From the NCBI GenBank assembly GCA_030263805.2, contig CP136010.1:3115001-3179000 (forward strand): a DNA stretch of 64,000 bases, read 5' to 3'. This DNA comes from Pseudomonas sp. FeN3W. GTDB taxonomy: Bacteria > Pseudomonadota > Gammaproteobacteria > Pseudomonadales > Pseudomonadaceae. Under the pieces are notes generated by a model. That model had not been told where the DNA came from. It saw only the letters and a list, made by a program, of their open reading frames with translations, and searched no databases. The translations under genes and the position numbers were made by a program. Of the stretch, positions 45,891-53,818 are shown piece after piece (within the stretch, counting starts at the first letter, position 1; every line of letters starts with the position of its first letter).

Positions 45891-45908
45891 CTGTAATTTT
45901 TCTGTCAC
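45891..45908 (+). promoter_or_regulatory. Pho box upstream of pstC
   Basis: CTGTAAT-TTTT-CTGTCAC is an almost perfect PhoB box (consensus CTGTCAT-N4-CTGTCAC), better than the one before pstS. It is 56 bases before the pstC start, so pstCAB-phoU probably has its own PhoB-dependent promoter. Confidence 0.8.
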
Positions 45909-45963
45909 ACAGCTTTATTAGATTAGGCGCCCCGAAGGGCCGCTCAGGCCCAGGAGCCCTGGC

Positions 45964-48240
45964 ATGAACGACATGGAAAACATGACCGCGAATTCCGATG
46001 TGCAACGGCTGGACTTCAACACGCCGGCGCTGCAACGCAAGCGCCGCGTCCGCGCGCTGAAAGATCACCTAGCGCGCTGGTACGTGTCCATCGGCGGTCT
46101 GGCGGTGCTGGTCGCTATCACCCTGATCTTCTTCTACCTGGCGCAGGTTGTACTGCCGATGTTCCAGGGCGCCGAGCTGGAAAGCCGCGCGGCGCAGCAG
46201 CCGGCCTGGCTGGCCGATGCCGGCGAGCCGTTGCTGCTGGCGGTGGAAGAGCAGAACCAGGTTGCGATGCGCCTGGGTTCCGACGGTCAGGTTCGCTTCT
46301 TCGGCCTCAGCGACGGTGCGTTGCTGTCGAGCAAGGCCTTGCCGCTGCCGGCTGGCAGCCGCGTCGTCTCGGTGGGTAAGGACACACCAAGCACACGCCG
46401 GCTGGTGCTGGGTCTGGATAACGGCCAGGCGCTGGTGTTCGAGCACAACTACAAGGTCACTTACCCGAACAATAAGAAAACCATCACCCCGGAACTCGCC
46501 TACCCCTTCGGTGAAGAACCGCTGCAGCTCGATCCCGAGGGTCGGCCGATCGAACAGGCTGCCGTCAGCCTCAATGGCAAGACGCTGCTGGTTGCCGGCG
46601 CCACGGGCACGGCATTGCATGCCCAGCGCATCGCCACCAGCGAGAACCTGATGACCGGCGAAGTGACGCTGGAGCAGGAGCGCCTGAACCTGCCGCAACT
46701 GGCCGAGCCGATTCGTAAGCTGCTGCTCGACCCGCGCCACATGTGGCTCTACGCGATCAGCGGCAAGGCCAGCGCGGATGTCTTCGATCTGCGCCGCAAG
46801 CAGCTCAACGGTCGCTACAAGCTGGTCGGTGACGGCAGCGAGATCACCACGGTCAGCCCGTTGCTGGGCGGCATCTCGCTGATGATCGGCGACTCCAAAG
46901 GTGGCATCGGCCAGTGGTTCATGGTCCGCGCCGCCGACGGCCAGGCCGAGCTGGAGAACGTTCGCAACTTCAAGCTGGGCAGCGAGCCGATCCGCCAGAT
47001 CCTGCCGGAAGAGCGTCGCAAGGGCTTCCTGGCACTGGATGCCAGCGGCAGCATCGGCATCTTCCACAGCACCGCGCATCGCACCTTGCTCAAGGAGCAG
47101 GTTGCCGAGGGTGCCGCTCTGGCGGCCATGTCGCCGCGTGCCACCCGTCTGCTGGTGGAGTCGGAACAGGGCCTGCAGCGCTTCGTGATCGACAACCCGC
47201 ACCCGGAAATCTCCTGGAGCGCGCTGTGGGGCAAGGTCTGGTACGAGAGCTATCCGGAGCCTGACTACGTCTGGCAGTCGACTTCCGCCAATGGTGACTT
47301 CGAACCCAAGCTGAGCCTCGCGCCGCTGGCCTTCGGCACGCTCAAGGCCGCCTTCTACGCGATGCTGCTGGCGGCTCCGCTGGCGATTTGTGCAGCGTTC
47401 TACACCGCCTACTTCATGGCGCCGAGGCTGCGCAGCAAGGTCAAGCCGGTCATCGAGCTGATGGAGGCGTTGCCGACGGTGATCCTCGGCTTCTTCGCCG
47501 GCCTGTTCCTCGCGCCGTTCCTGGAGAACCACCTGCCGGGCATCTTCAGCCTGTTGTTGCTGATGCCGGTCGGGATTCTGTTCGCCGCCTGGACCTGGAG
47601 CCGCCTGCCGCAGGCCGTGCGTCTCGCAGTGCCGGATGGCTGGGAAGCCGTGCTGCTGATCCCGGTGATCCTGCTGATCGGTTTTGGCTCGCTGGAAATC
47701 AGCGGCCATCTGGAAAACTGGTTCTTCGGCGGTGACATGCGCCTGTGGCTGTCCAACGAGATGGGCATTCCGTTCGACCAGCGCAACGCCCTGGTGATCG
47801 GCCTGGCGATGGGCTTCGCGGTGATTCCGACCATCTACTCGATCGCCGAAGACGCCGTGTTCAGCGTGCCCAAGAGCCTCACCCTGGGCTCGCTGGCGCT
47901 CGGTGCCACGCCCTGGCAGACCCTGACCCGCGTCGTGCTGCTGACCGCCAGCCCCGGCATCTTCTCGGCGCTGATGATCGGCATGGGCCGCGCGGTGGGC
48001 GAGACCATGATCGTGCTGATGGCCACCGGCAACACGCCGATCATGGAAGCCAACATCTTCGAAGGCATGCGCACCCTGGCCGCCAACGTCGCCGTGGAAA
48101 TGCCCGAATCCGAGGTTGGCGGCACCCATTACCGCGTGCTCTTCCTCGCCGCGCTGGTACTGCTGATGTTCACCTTCGTGATGAACACCCTCGCCGAGCT
48201 GATTCGTCAGCGTCTGCGTGGCAAGTACGCCAGCCTGTAA
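45964..48240 (+). CDS. pstC: phosphate ABC transporter permease PstC (long form)
   Basis: A 758-residue inner-membrane permease. TM1 is at about 40-62; a large extramembrane domain of about 390 residues follows (roughly 65-455, with repeated beta-rich LFLVSVGKD-like segments); the remaining TM helices and the permease core with EALPTVILGFFAGLFLAP and LGATPWQTLTRVVLLTASPGI lie in the C-terminal 300 residues. Long PstC proteins of this kind occur in many gammaproteobacteria; E. coli PstC is only about 320 residues. The role of the domain is unknown. Pairs with PstA and PstB. Confidence 0.94.
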   Translation: MNDMENMTANSDVQRLDFNTPALQRKRRVRALKDHLARWYVSIGGLAVLVAITLIFFYLAQVVLPMFQGAELESRAAQQPAWLADAGEPLLLAVEEQNQVAMRLGSDGQVRFFGLSDGALLSSKALPLPAGSRVVSVGKDTPSTRRLVLGLDNGQALVFEHNYKVTYPNNKKTITPELAYPFGEEPLQLDPEGRPIEQAAVSLNGKTLLVAGATGTALHAQRIATSENLMTGEVTLEQERLNLPQLAEPIRKLLLDPRHMWLYAISGKASADVFDLRRKQLNGRYKLVGDGSEITTVSPLLGGISLMIGDSKGGIGQWFMVRAADGQAELENVRNFKLGSEPIRQILPEERRKGFLALDASGSIGIFHSTAHRTLLKEQVAEGAALAAMSPRATRLLVESEQGLQRFVIDNPHPEISWSALWGKVWYESYPEPDYVWQSTSANGDFEPKLSLAPLAFGTLKAAFYAMLLAAPLAICAAFYTAYFMAPRLRSKVKPVIELMEALPTVILGFFAGLFLAPFLENHLPGIFSLLLLMPVGILFAAWTWSRLPQAVRLAVPDGWEAVLLIPVILLIGFGSLEISGHLENWFFGGDMRLWLSNEMGIPFDQRNALVIGLAMGFAVIPTIYSIAEDAVFSVPKSLTLGSLALGATPWQTLTRVVLLTASPGIFSALMIGMGRAVGETMIVLMATGNTPIMEANIFEGMRTLAANVAVEMPESEVGGTHYRVLFLAALVLLMFTFVMNTLAELIRQRLRGKYASL

Positions 48241-48267
48241 ACCAGATTTCGCAGAAGGTATCGATCC

Positions 48268-49938
48268 GTGAAAAAGGATTCGTTGAACACCTGGGTCAAG
48301 AGCGGCACACCCTGGATCTGGATGAACGCCGGTGCGGTGTCCATCGCCGTGATCATGACCCTGGGGCTGCTGGCGATCATCGCCGTGCGCGGTCTGGCGC
48401 ACTTCTGGCCGGCCGATGTGATCGTCGCCGACTACAGCATGCCGGGCGCCGAGATGCGCGTGCTGGCCGGCGAGGTGGTGCAGGCCGAAGAGGTGCCGCG
48501 CGCGCGCCTGGCGGCCAGCGGCTTGCCGGTGAACGTCGAGGGCGGCGAGTTCATGACCCGCGAGCTGCTCAAGGTCGGCAACCGCGAGGTCTATGGGGCG
48601 GATTTCTCCTGGGTGGTCGGTGAGTGGCTGAGCAACCAGCGCAGGCCTGCCGAGCTGATGGTGCTGGAGCGTCGTGAGTGGGGCAATTTCTATGGCTACC
48701 TGCTCAACGTGAAGGAAGCCGGCCAGCTGGTCGCCGAGGGTGAAGGCGCCTGGAGCGAACTGCAGGCACGCATCGACCGCGTCGACGAGATGCACACGCA
48801 GATCTCGCGCATCGAGACGGTGGAGATCGGTCGCATCAACCACGGCCTCGAGCGTCTGCGCCTGAAGACCCGCCAGCTGGAGCTGAACGATCGTCTGGAC
48901 GCGGCGGCCCAGGCCGAGCTGGATGCCGAGCGCGCGCAGTGGAATGCCGAGTACCGGGTGCTGGAAGAAAAACTGGTCGCCCTGCAGCAGCAGTTCAACC
49001 GCGACAGCATCACCGTGCGCACCGCCGATGGCCGCGAGCAGGAAATCACCCTGGGCAAGGTCGTGCGGGCGTTCCAGCCCAATGCCATGTCGACGCCGCA
49101 GAAACTGATGTTCTACTTCGCCAAGCTGTGGGAATTCGTCAGCGACGAGCCGCGTGAAGCGAACACCGAAGGCGGCGTGTTCCCGGCGATCTTCGGCACT
49201 GTGTTGATGACCCTGATCATGGCGGTGATCGTCACCCCGTTCGGCGTGATCGCCGCGGTCTACCTGCGCGAATACGCCAAGCAGGGCCTGCTCACCCGCA
49301 TCATCCGCATCGCGGTGAACAACCTGGCCGGGGTGCCGTCGATCGTCTATGGCGTGTTCGGCCTGGGCTTCTTCGTCTATGTCCTGGGCGGCTCGCTGGA
49401 TCGGTTGTTCTACCCGGAAGCGGCGCCGGCCCCGGTGTTCGGCACGCCGGGCCTGATGTGGGCCTCGCTGACCCTGGCGATCCTCACCCTGCCGGTGGTG
49501 ATCGTCGCCACCGAGGAAGGGCTGGCGCGCATTCCGCGGATGATCCGCGAAGGCTCACTGGCGCTCGGCGCGACCAAGTCCGAGACGCTGTGGAAGGTGG
49601 TGCTGCCGATGGCCAGTCCGGCGATGATGACCGGCCTGATCCTCGCCGTGGCTCGCGCCGCCGGTGAAGTGGCGCCGCTGATGCTGGTCGGTGTGGTCAA
49701 GCTGGCACCGAACCTGCCGCTCAATGGCAACTACCCCTACTTGCATCTGGACCAGAAGATCATGCACCTGGGCTTCCACATCTACGACGTCGGCTTCCAG
49801 AGCCCCAACGTCGAGGCGGCACGACCGTTGGTGTATGCGACTGCGCTGCTGCTGGTGCTGGTGATCGCCGCGCTCAACTTCACCGCGATCTACATTCGCA
49901 ACCACCTGCGCGAGAAGTACAAGGCGCTGGACCATTGA
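48268..49938 (+). CDS. pstA: phosphate ABC transporter permease PstA (long form)
   Basis: A 556-residue permease partner of PstC. TM1 is at about 20-42; an extramembrane insert (about 45-290) has a long coiled coil (about 155-255, HTQISRIETVEIGRINHGL onward); the core permease domain (about 300-550) contains GVPSIVYGVFGLGFFVY and the EAA-like LGATKSETLWKVVLPMASPAM. The start is GTG at 48268 with AGAAGG upstream. Longer than E. coli PstA, matching the long PstC, which suggests the two inserts work together. A repeat-rich spacer separates it from pstB. Confidence 0.94.
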   Translation: MKKDSLNTWVKSGTPWIWMNAGAVSIAVIMTLGLLAIIAVRGLAHFWPADVIVADYSMPGAEMRVLAGEVVQAEEVPRARLAASGLPVNVEGGEFMTRELLKVGNREVYGADFSWVVGEWLSNQRRPAELMVLERREWGNFYGYLLNVKEAGQLVAEGEGAWSELQARIDRVDEMHTQISRIETVEIGRINHGLERLRLKTRQLELNDRLDAAAQAELDAERAQWNAEYRVLEEKLVALQQQFNRDSITVRTADGREQEITLGKVVRAFQPNAMSTPQKLMFYFAKLWEFVSDEPREANTEGGVFPAIFGTVLMTLIMAVIVTPFGVIAAVYLREYAKQGLLTRIIRIAVNNLAGVPSIVYGVFGLGFFVYVLGGSLDRLFYPEAAPAPVFGTPGLMWASLTLAILTLPVVIVATEEGLARIPRMIREGSLALGATKSETLWKVVLPMASPAMMTGLILAVARAAGEVAPLMLVGVVKLAPNLPLNGNYPYLHLDQKIMHLGFHIYDVGFQSPNVEAARPLVYATALLLVLVIAALNFTAIYIRNHLREKYKALDH

Positions 49939-49940
49939 TC

Positions 49941-50023
49941 GAAGCTGCAAGCTTCAAGCCGCAAGCTTCAAGAGGAAGCGCCCCGGCTTGGCTTGCAGCT
50001 TGTAGCTTGCAGCTTGCAGCTGC
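49941..50023. repeat. short-repeat hairpin between pstA and pstB
   Basis: Imperfect copies of AAGCTGCAAGCTTCAAGC run from 49941 to 49972, and inverted copies (GCTTGCAGCTTGTAGCTTGC) run from 49986 to 50022. The two halves fold into a long hairpin. Similar AAGCTGCAAGC blocks are common between Pseudomonas genes. It may adjust pstB levels. Confidence 0.8.
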
Positions 50024-50038
50024 GAACGGAGTGAGCAC

Positions 50039-50866
50039 ATGCAAACGACTACCCATTCAATCGACATCTCGGCCCTCGGCCGCGACAAGCGCAGCCTGAA
50101 CCTGGCCAACGAGCAGGTCGCCATCGAAGTGCCCGATCTGAGCCTGTACTACGGGCAGAAGCAGGCGCTGTTCAACGTCGCGATGAACATCCCCAAGCAG
50201 CGTGTGACTGCCTTCATCGGCCCGTCCGGCTGCGGCAAGTCGACCCTTCTGCGCTGCTTCAACCGCATGAACGACCTGGTCGACGGCTGCCGCATCGAAG
50301 GCGCGATCAACCTCGATGGCACCAACATCTACCGCAAGGGCGAGGACGTGGCCGACCTGCGTCGTCGCGTCGGCATGGTGTTCCAGAAGCCCAACCCGTT
50401 CCCCAAGAGCATCTACGAGAACGTGGTCTACGGCCTGCGCATCCAGGGCATCAAGCAGAAGCGTGTGCTCGACGAAACCGTTGAGTGGGCACTCAAGGGC
50501 GCGGCGCTGTGGGATGAGGTGAAGGATCGCCTGCACGAGTCGGCGCTCGGCCTCTCCGGCGGCCAGCAGCAGCGCCTGGTCATCGCCCGCACCATCGCCG
50601 TGCAGCCGGAAGTGCTGCTGCTCGACGAGCCGAGCTCGGCGCTCGACCCGATCTCCTCGCTGAAGGTCGAGGAGCTGATCTACGAGCTCAAGGCCAAATA
50701 CACCATCGTCATCGTCACCCACAACATGCAGCAGGCCGCGCGGGTCTCCGACTACACCGCGTTCATGTACATGGGCAAGCTGATCGAGTACGGCGATACC
50801 GATACGCTGTTCACCAACCCGGCGAAGAAGCAGACCGAGGACTACATCACCGGGCGCTACGGCTAG
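50039..50866 (+). CDS. pstB: phosphate ABC transporter ATPase PstB
   Basis: A 275-residue ATPase that powers phosphate import. Walker A GPSGCGKST (about 61-69), signature LSGGQQQRL (about 172-180), Walker B EVLLLDEPSSALDP (about 192-205) and the switch His in VTHNMQQAARVSDY are all intact. The N-terminal 30 residues are an extension before the first beta strand, as in other pseudomonads. GGAG precedes the ATG. In PstB-containing complexes, PhoU and PhoR contact it to report phosphate status. Confidence 0.97.
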   Translation: MQTTTHSIDISALGRDKRSLNLANEQVAIEVPDLSLYYGQKQALFNVAMNIPKQRVTAFIGPSGCGKSTLLRCFNRMNDLVDGCRIEGAINLDGTNIYRKGEDVADLRRRVGMVFQKPNPFPKSIYENVVYGLRIQGIKQKRVLDETVEWALKGAALWDEVKDRLHESALGLSGGQQQRLVIARTIAVQPEVLLLDEPSSALDPISSLKVEELIYELKAKYTIVIVTHNMQQAARVSDYTAFMYMGKLIEYGDTDTLFTNPAKKQTEDYITGRYG

Positions 50867-50983
50867 CCGGCCATGGCTAACCGCGCTGCGCGTTGTCGGC
50901 GGCGCTTGCCGTACTCGTTTGTACTGTCTGCGCGCCGCCTCCTAGCGCAGCACGCTTTGCCAAGGGCCGGCTCGTCCGGCTAG
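50863..50983. repeat. 121-base palindromic element between pstB and phoU
   Basis: CTAGCCGG (50863) and CCGGCTAG (50976) are perfect inverted ends; inside, GCTGCGC opposes GCGCAGC, GGCGGCGC opposes GCGCGCCGCC, and GTAC-TCGTTT-GTAC is the centre. The left end overlaps the last bases and stop of pstB. No gene is inside. The central GTAC-N(5-6)-GTAC is shared with the element in recC. Confidence 0.8.
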
Positions 50984-51011
50984 AGAACCACAGTTTCCCA
51001 AGGGCTTGATG

Positions 51012-51740
51012 ATGATCAGCAAAGACAGCCACACCCAACACATTTCCCAGCAGTTCAACGCCGAGCTCGAGGAGGTGCGCAGCCACCTGCTGGCCATGGG
51101 CGGGCTGGTGGAGAAGCAGGTCAACGACGCGGTGACCGCGCTGATCCAGGCCGATTCGGGCCTCGCCCAGCAGGTGCGCGACGTCGATGACCAGATCAAC
51201 CAGATGGAGCGCAACATCGACGAGGAGTGCGTACGCATCCTTGCCCGCCGTCAGCCGGCCGCCTCCGACCTGCGCCTGATCATCAGCATCTCCAAGTCGG
51301 TGATCGATCTGGAGCGCATCGGCGATGAAGCGACCAAGATCGCCCGCCGCGCCATCCAGCTGTGCGAGGAAGGCGAATCGCCCAAGGGCTATGTCGAGGT
51401 GCGCCACATCGGCGACCAGGTACGCAAGATGGTGCAGGAAGCGCTCGACGCCTTCGCCCGTTTCGATGCCGACCTCGCGCTGTCGGTGGCGCAGTACGAT
51501 AAGACCGTCGACCGCGAGTACAAGACCGCGCTGCGCGAACTGGTCACCTACATGATGGAAGACCCGCGCTCGATCTCCCGCGTACTCAGCGTGATCTGGG
51601 CGCTGCGCTCGCTGGAACGCATCGGCGATCACGCACGCAACATCGCCGAACTGGTGATCTACCTGGTGCGCGGCACCGATGTGCGTCACCTCGGCCTGGC
51701 ACGCATGGCTGAGGAAGTGGAAGGCTCGAAGGAGCGCTGA
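51012..51740 (+). CDS. phoU: phosphate-specific transport system regulator PhoU
   Basis: A 242-residue cytosolic all-helical protein made of two three-helix PhoU repeats, each with an E/DxxxD metal cluster region (e.g. DDQINQMERNIDEECVRILARRQP and the later MMEDPRSISRVLSVIWALRSLERIGDHARNIAE). It links the Pst transporter to the PhoR kinase and turns the Pho regulon off when phosphate is plentiful. I chose 51012 because the P. aeruginosa protein starts MINKDS and is 242 residues; ATG at 51009 is also possible. Last gene of the pst operon. Confidence 0.95.
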   Translation: MISKDSHTQHISQQFNAELEEVRSHLLAMGGLVEKQVNDAVTALIQADSGLAQQVRDVDDQINQMERNIDEECVRILARRQPAASDLRLIISISKSVIDLERIGDEATKIARRAIQLCEEGESPKGYVEVRHIGDQVRKMVQEALDAFARFDADLALSVAQYDKTVDREYKTALRELVTYMMEDPRSISRVLSVIWALRSLERIGDHARNIAELVIYLVRGTDVRHLGLARMAEEVEGSKER

Positions 51741-51870
51741 TCCACGTTTGGTCGCGGGGCGGGCTGGATGTCCGCCCTGTGATTGAAACGCCGGGCACGA
51801 GGTGGCGCCGATACTGATCTGCGGCTCGATGACCATCTACAGGCGTCCGCTTCGCCTGCGTGGATGCTGC

Positions 51871-52785
51871 TCAGGTGGGGATCAGCGCCTCGCTCAGATA
51901 ATCGATCAGCGCCCGTATCTTCGGCGGCAGATGATGATTCTGTCGCCACAGCAGCCAGGCCGCGCCCTGGTAGGAGCCGGTGTAGCGCCACTGCGGCAGC
52001 ACCTCGCGCAACTGCCCGTCGGCCAGCGCCTGAGCGGCGGTGAAATGCGGCAGGCAGGTAATGCCCAGACCCGCCAGCGCCACCAGTAGCCGGGCCTCGC
52101 TGTGGTTGCTGATGTAGCGGCCGCGCACTGTCACCGTCTCCTGCAGCTCGCCGCGGCGCAGATGCCAGCGATTGTCTCCCGCCGTTTCCCCCAGATACAG
52201 GCAGCTATGGCGCAGCAGGTCCTGCGGATGCTGCGGCGCGCCGTGGCGCTGCAGGTAGTCGGGGCTGGCGCAGAGCAGCTGGCGCACCGGCCCGAGCGGT
52301 TTGCCGGCCAGGCCTTCGGGTGGGTTGTCGGTGACCTGCACCAGCAGGTCGAACCCCTCCTCGATCAGGTCCGGGCTCTGGTCGCTGATCCGTAGCTGTA
52401 CATCGACCTCGGGGTAGCGCTGCAGAAAGGCCGGCATCAGCGGACCGACGACGAACTTGCCATAGGCCTTGGGCACGCTCAGGCGCACCAACCCGCGCGG
52501 GCTGCGCATCAGCCGTTCGCCGATGGCGACGGCGGCATCGGCCGCATCGAGCATATCCCGGCAATGCTGATAGAACTCCGCCCCGGCCTCGTTCAGCCGC
52601 AACTGCCGCGTCGTGCGCTCGAGCAGGCGCAGCGCCAGGGCCTGCTCCAGCCGCGCCACCTGGCGGCTCACCGCCGACGGCGTGCTGCCCAGCAGGCGCG
52701 CGGCGCCGGAGAAGCTGCCGGCCTCGACCACCCGCACGAACACGGCCATGTAGGGCAGCAGGGTTGCGCTGTCATTCGTTCCCAT
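51871..52785 (-). CDS. LysR-family transcriptional regulator
   Basis: A 304-residue regulator with an N-terminal winged helix-turn-helix (about 10-70, FSGAARLLGSTPSAVSRQVARLE) and a periplasmic-binding-like effector domain (about 95-300, with GLVRLSVPKAYGKFVVGPL). It resembles the large group of LysR regulators acting on neighbouring transporters or catabolic genes. It faces the EamA transporter gene across 91 bases, so that gene is the likely target. The effector is unknown. Confidence 0.88.
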   Translation of the reverse strand: MGTNDSATLLPYMAVFVRVVEAGSFSGAARLLGSTPSAVSRQVARLEQALALRLLERTTRQLRLNEAGAEFYQHCRDMLDAADAAVAIGERLMRSPRGLVRLSVPKAYGKFVVGPLMPAFLQRYPEVDVQLRISDQSPDLIEEGFDLLVQVTDNPPEGLAGKPLGPVRQLLCASPDYLQRHGAPQHPQDLLRHSCLYLGETAGDNRWHLRRGELQETVTVRGRYISNHSEARLLVALAGLGITCLPHFTAAQALADGQLREVLPQWRYTGSYQGAAWLLWRQNHHLPPKIRALIDYLSEALIPT

Positions 52786-52876
52786 GCGGAACAGGTCCTG
52801 TGCTGTTTCGCTGGATTATCGACCGCAGCGACAGGCCCGACAATCAGCGCCTGATCGTCGGTGCGGGGACTCGAGG

Positions 52877-53788
52877 ATGAAAGGTACGTTGAGACAGGGG
52901 CTGTGGCTGGCCGATGGCATGCTGCTGACGGTGGCGCTGATCTGGGGCAGCAGCTATGCGGTGGCCAAGCAGGCGCTGCTGTTCTATCCGGTGCTGGGCT
53001 TTCTGGCTATCCGCTTCGGCCTGACCTTCGTTCTGCTGCTGCCGCAACTGCGCGGCGCCGGTCGTCGTGCGTTGCGCCCCGGTCTACCGCTGGGGTTGGT
53101 GATGCTGGCGATCTTTCTCTGCGAGACCTGGGGCGTGATGCTGACCAGCGCCAGCAATGCGGCGTTTCTGATCAGCCTGTGCGTGGTGATCACACCGTTC
53201 ATGGAATGGCTGCTGCTGCGCCAGCGGCCGCACAATGCGCTGTTTCTCGCCTGCGCGCTGTCGCTGGCGGGCGTCTGGCTGCTGACCGGCGGGCCGCAGT
53301 TGTCGCTCAATCTCGGCGATGCGCTGATGCTGGCCGCCGCGTTGCTGCGCGCGGTGCTGGTCTGCCTGACCCGGCGATTGACGGCCGGCCGGGAAATCCC
53401 GGCACTGGCGCTGACTGCGGTACAGAGTGGAGTCGTCGCGGCGGGCTGCGTCCTGCTCGCCGTGTCGCTGCCGGGCGGACTGCCGGCGCTGCCGGTGGAG
53501 CCGGGCTTCTGGTTCGGCACGCTGTATCTGGTGCTGTTCGCCACGCTGTTCGCCATGTTTGCGCAGAACCGCGCGCTGGGGCGCAGCAGCGCGACGCGGG
53601 TGTCGCTGCTGATGGGCTCCGAACCGTTGTTCGGCGCGATCATCGCCGGTCTCTGGTTGGGTGAGCGGCTGGGGCCGATGGGCTGGGCGGGTGGGTTGCT
53701 GATCATGCTGGCAACGCTGTGCACCTTGCGCATCGGCCGCCAGCCGGCCCCGACCGCGGTGGGCGATGGTACGCCGGCCCGTGCCTAG
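52877..53788 (+). CDS. EamA-family (DMT) exporter
   Basis: A 303-residue inner-membrane protein with ten TM segments in two EamA repeats; WGSSYAVAKQALLFYPVLGFLAIRF near residue 20 and LLMGSEPLFGAIIAGLWLGERLGPMGWAGG near the end are characteristic. Members export metabolites such as amino acids and are often controlled by an adjacent LysR regulator. The start at 52877 follows CGAGG; the frame upstream overlaps the LysR gene and is not coding. Substrate unknown. Confidence 0.85.
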   Translation: MKGTLRQGLWLADGMLLTVALIWGSSYAVAKQALLFYPVLGFLAIRFGLTFVLLLPQLRGAGRRALRPGLPLGLVMLAIFLCETWGVMLTSASNAAFLISLCVVITPFMEWLLLRQRPHNALFLACALSLAGVWLLTGGPQLSLNLGDALMLAAALLRAVLVCLTRRLTAGREIPALALTAVQSGVVAAGCVLLAVSLPGGLPALPVEPGFWFGTLYLVLFATLFAMFAQNRALGRSSATRVSLLMGSEPLFGAIIAGLWLGERLGPMGWAGGLLIMLATLCTLRIGRQPAPTAVGDGTPARA

Positions 53789-53818
53789 CGCGTAGGCACG
53801 GCGGGGCCTGCAGGCCGG

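Noticed and set aside
51757..51777. Terminator after phoU (GGGCGG/CCGCCC stem)
   Set aside because: The stem is short and there is no T-run on either strand, so I do not call it.
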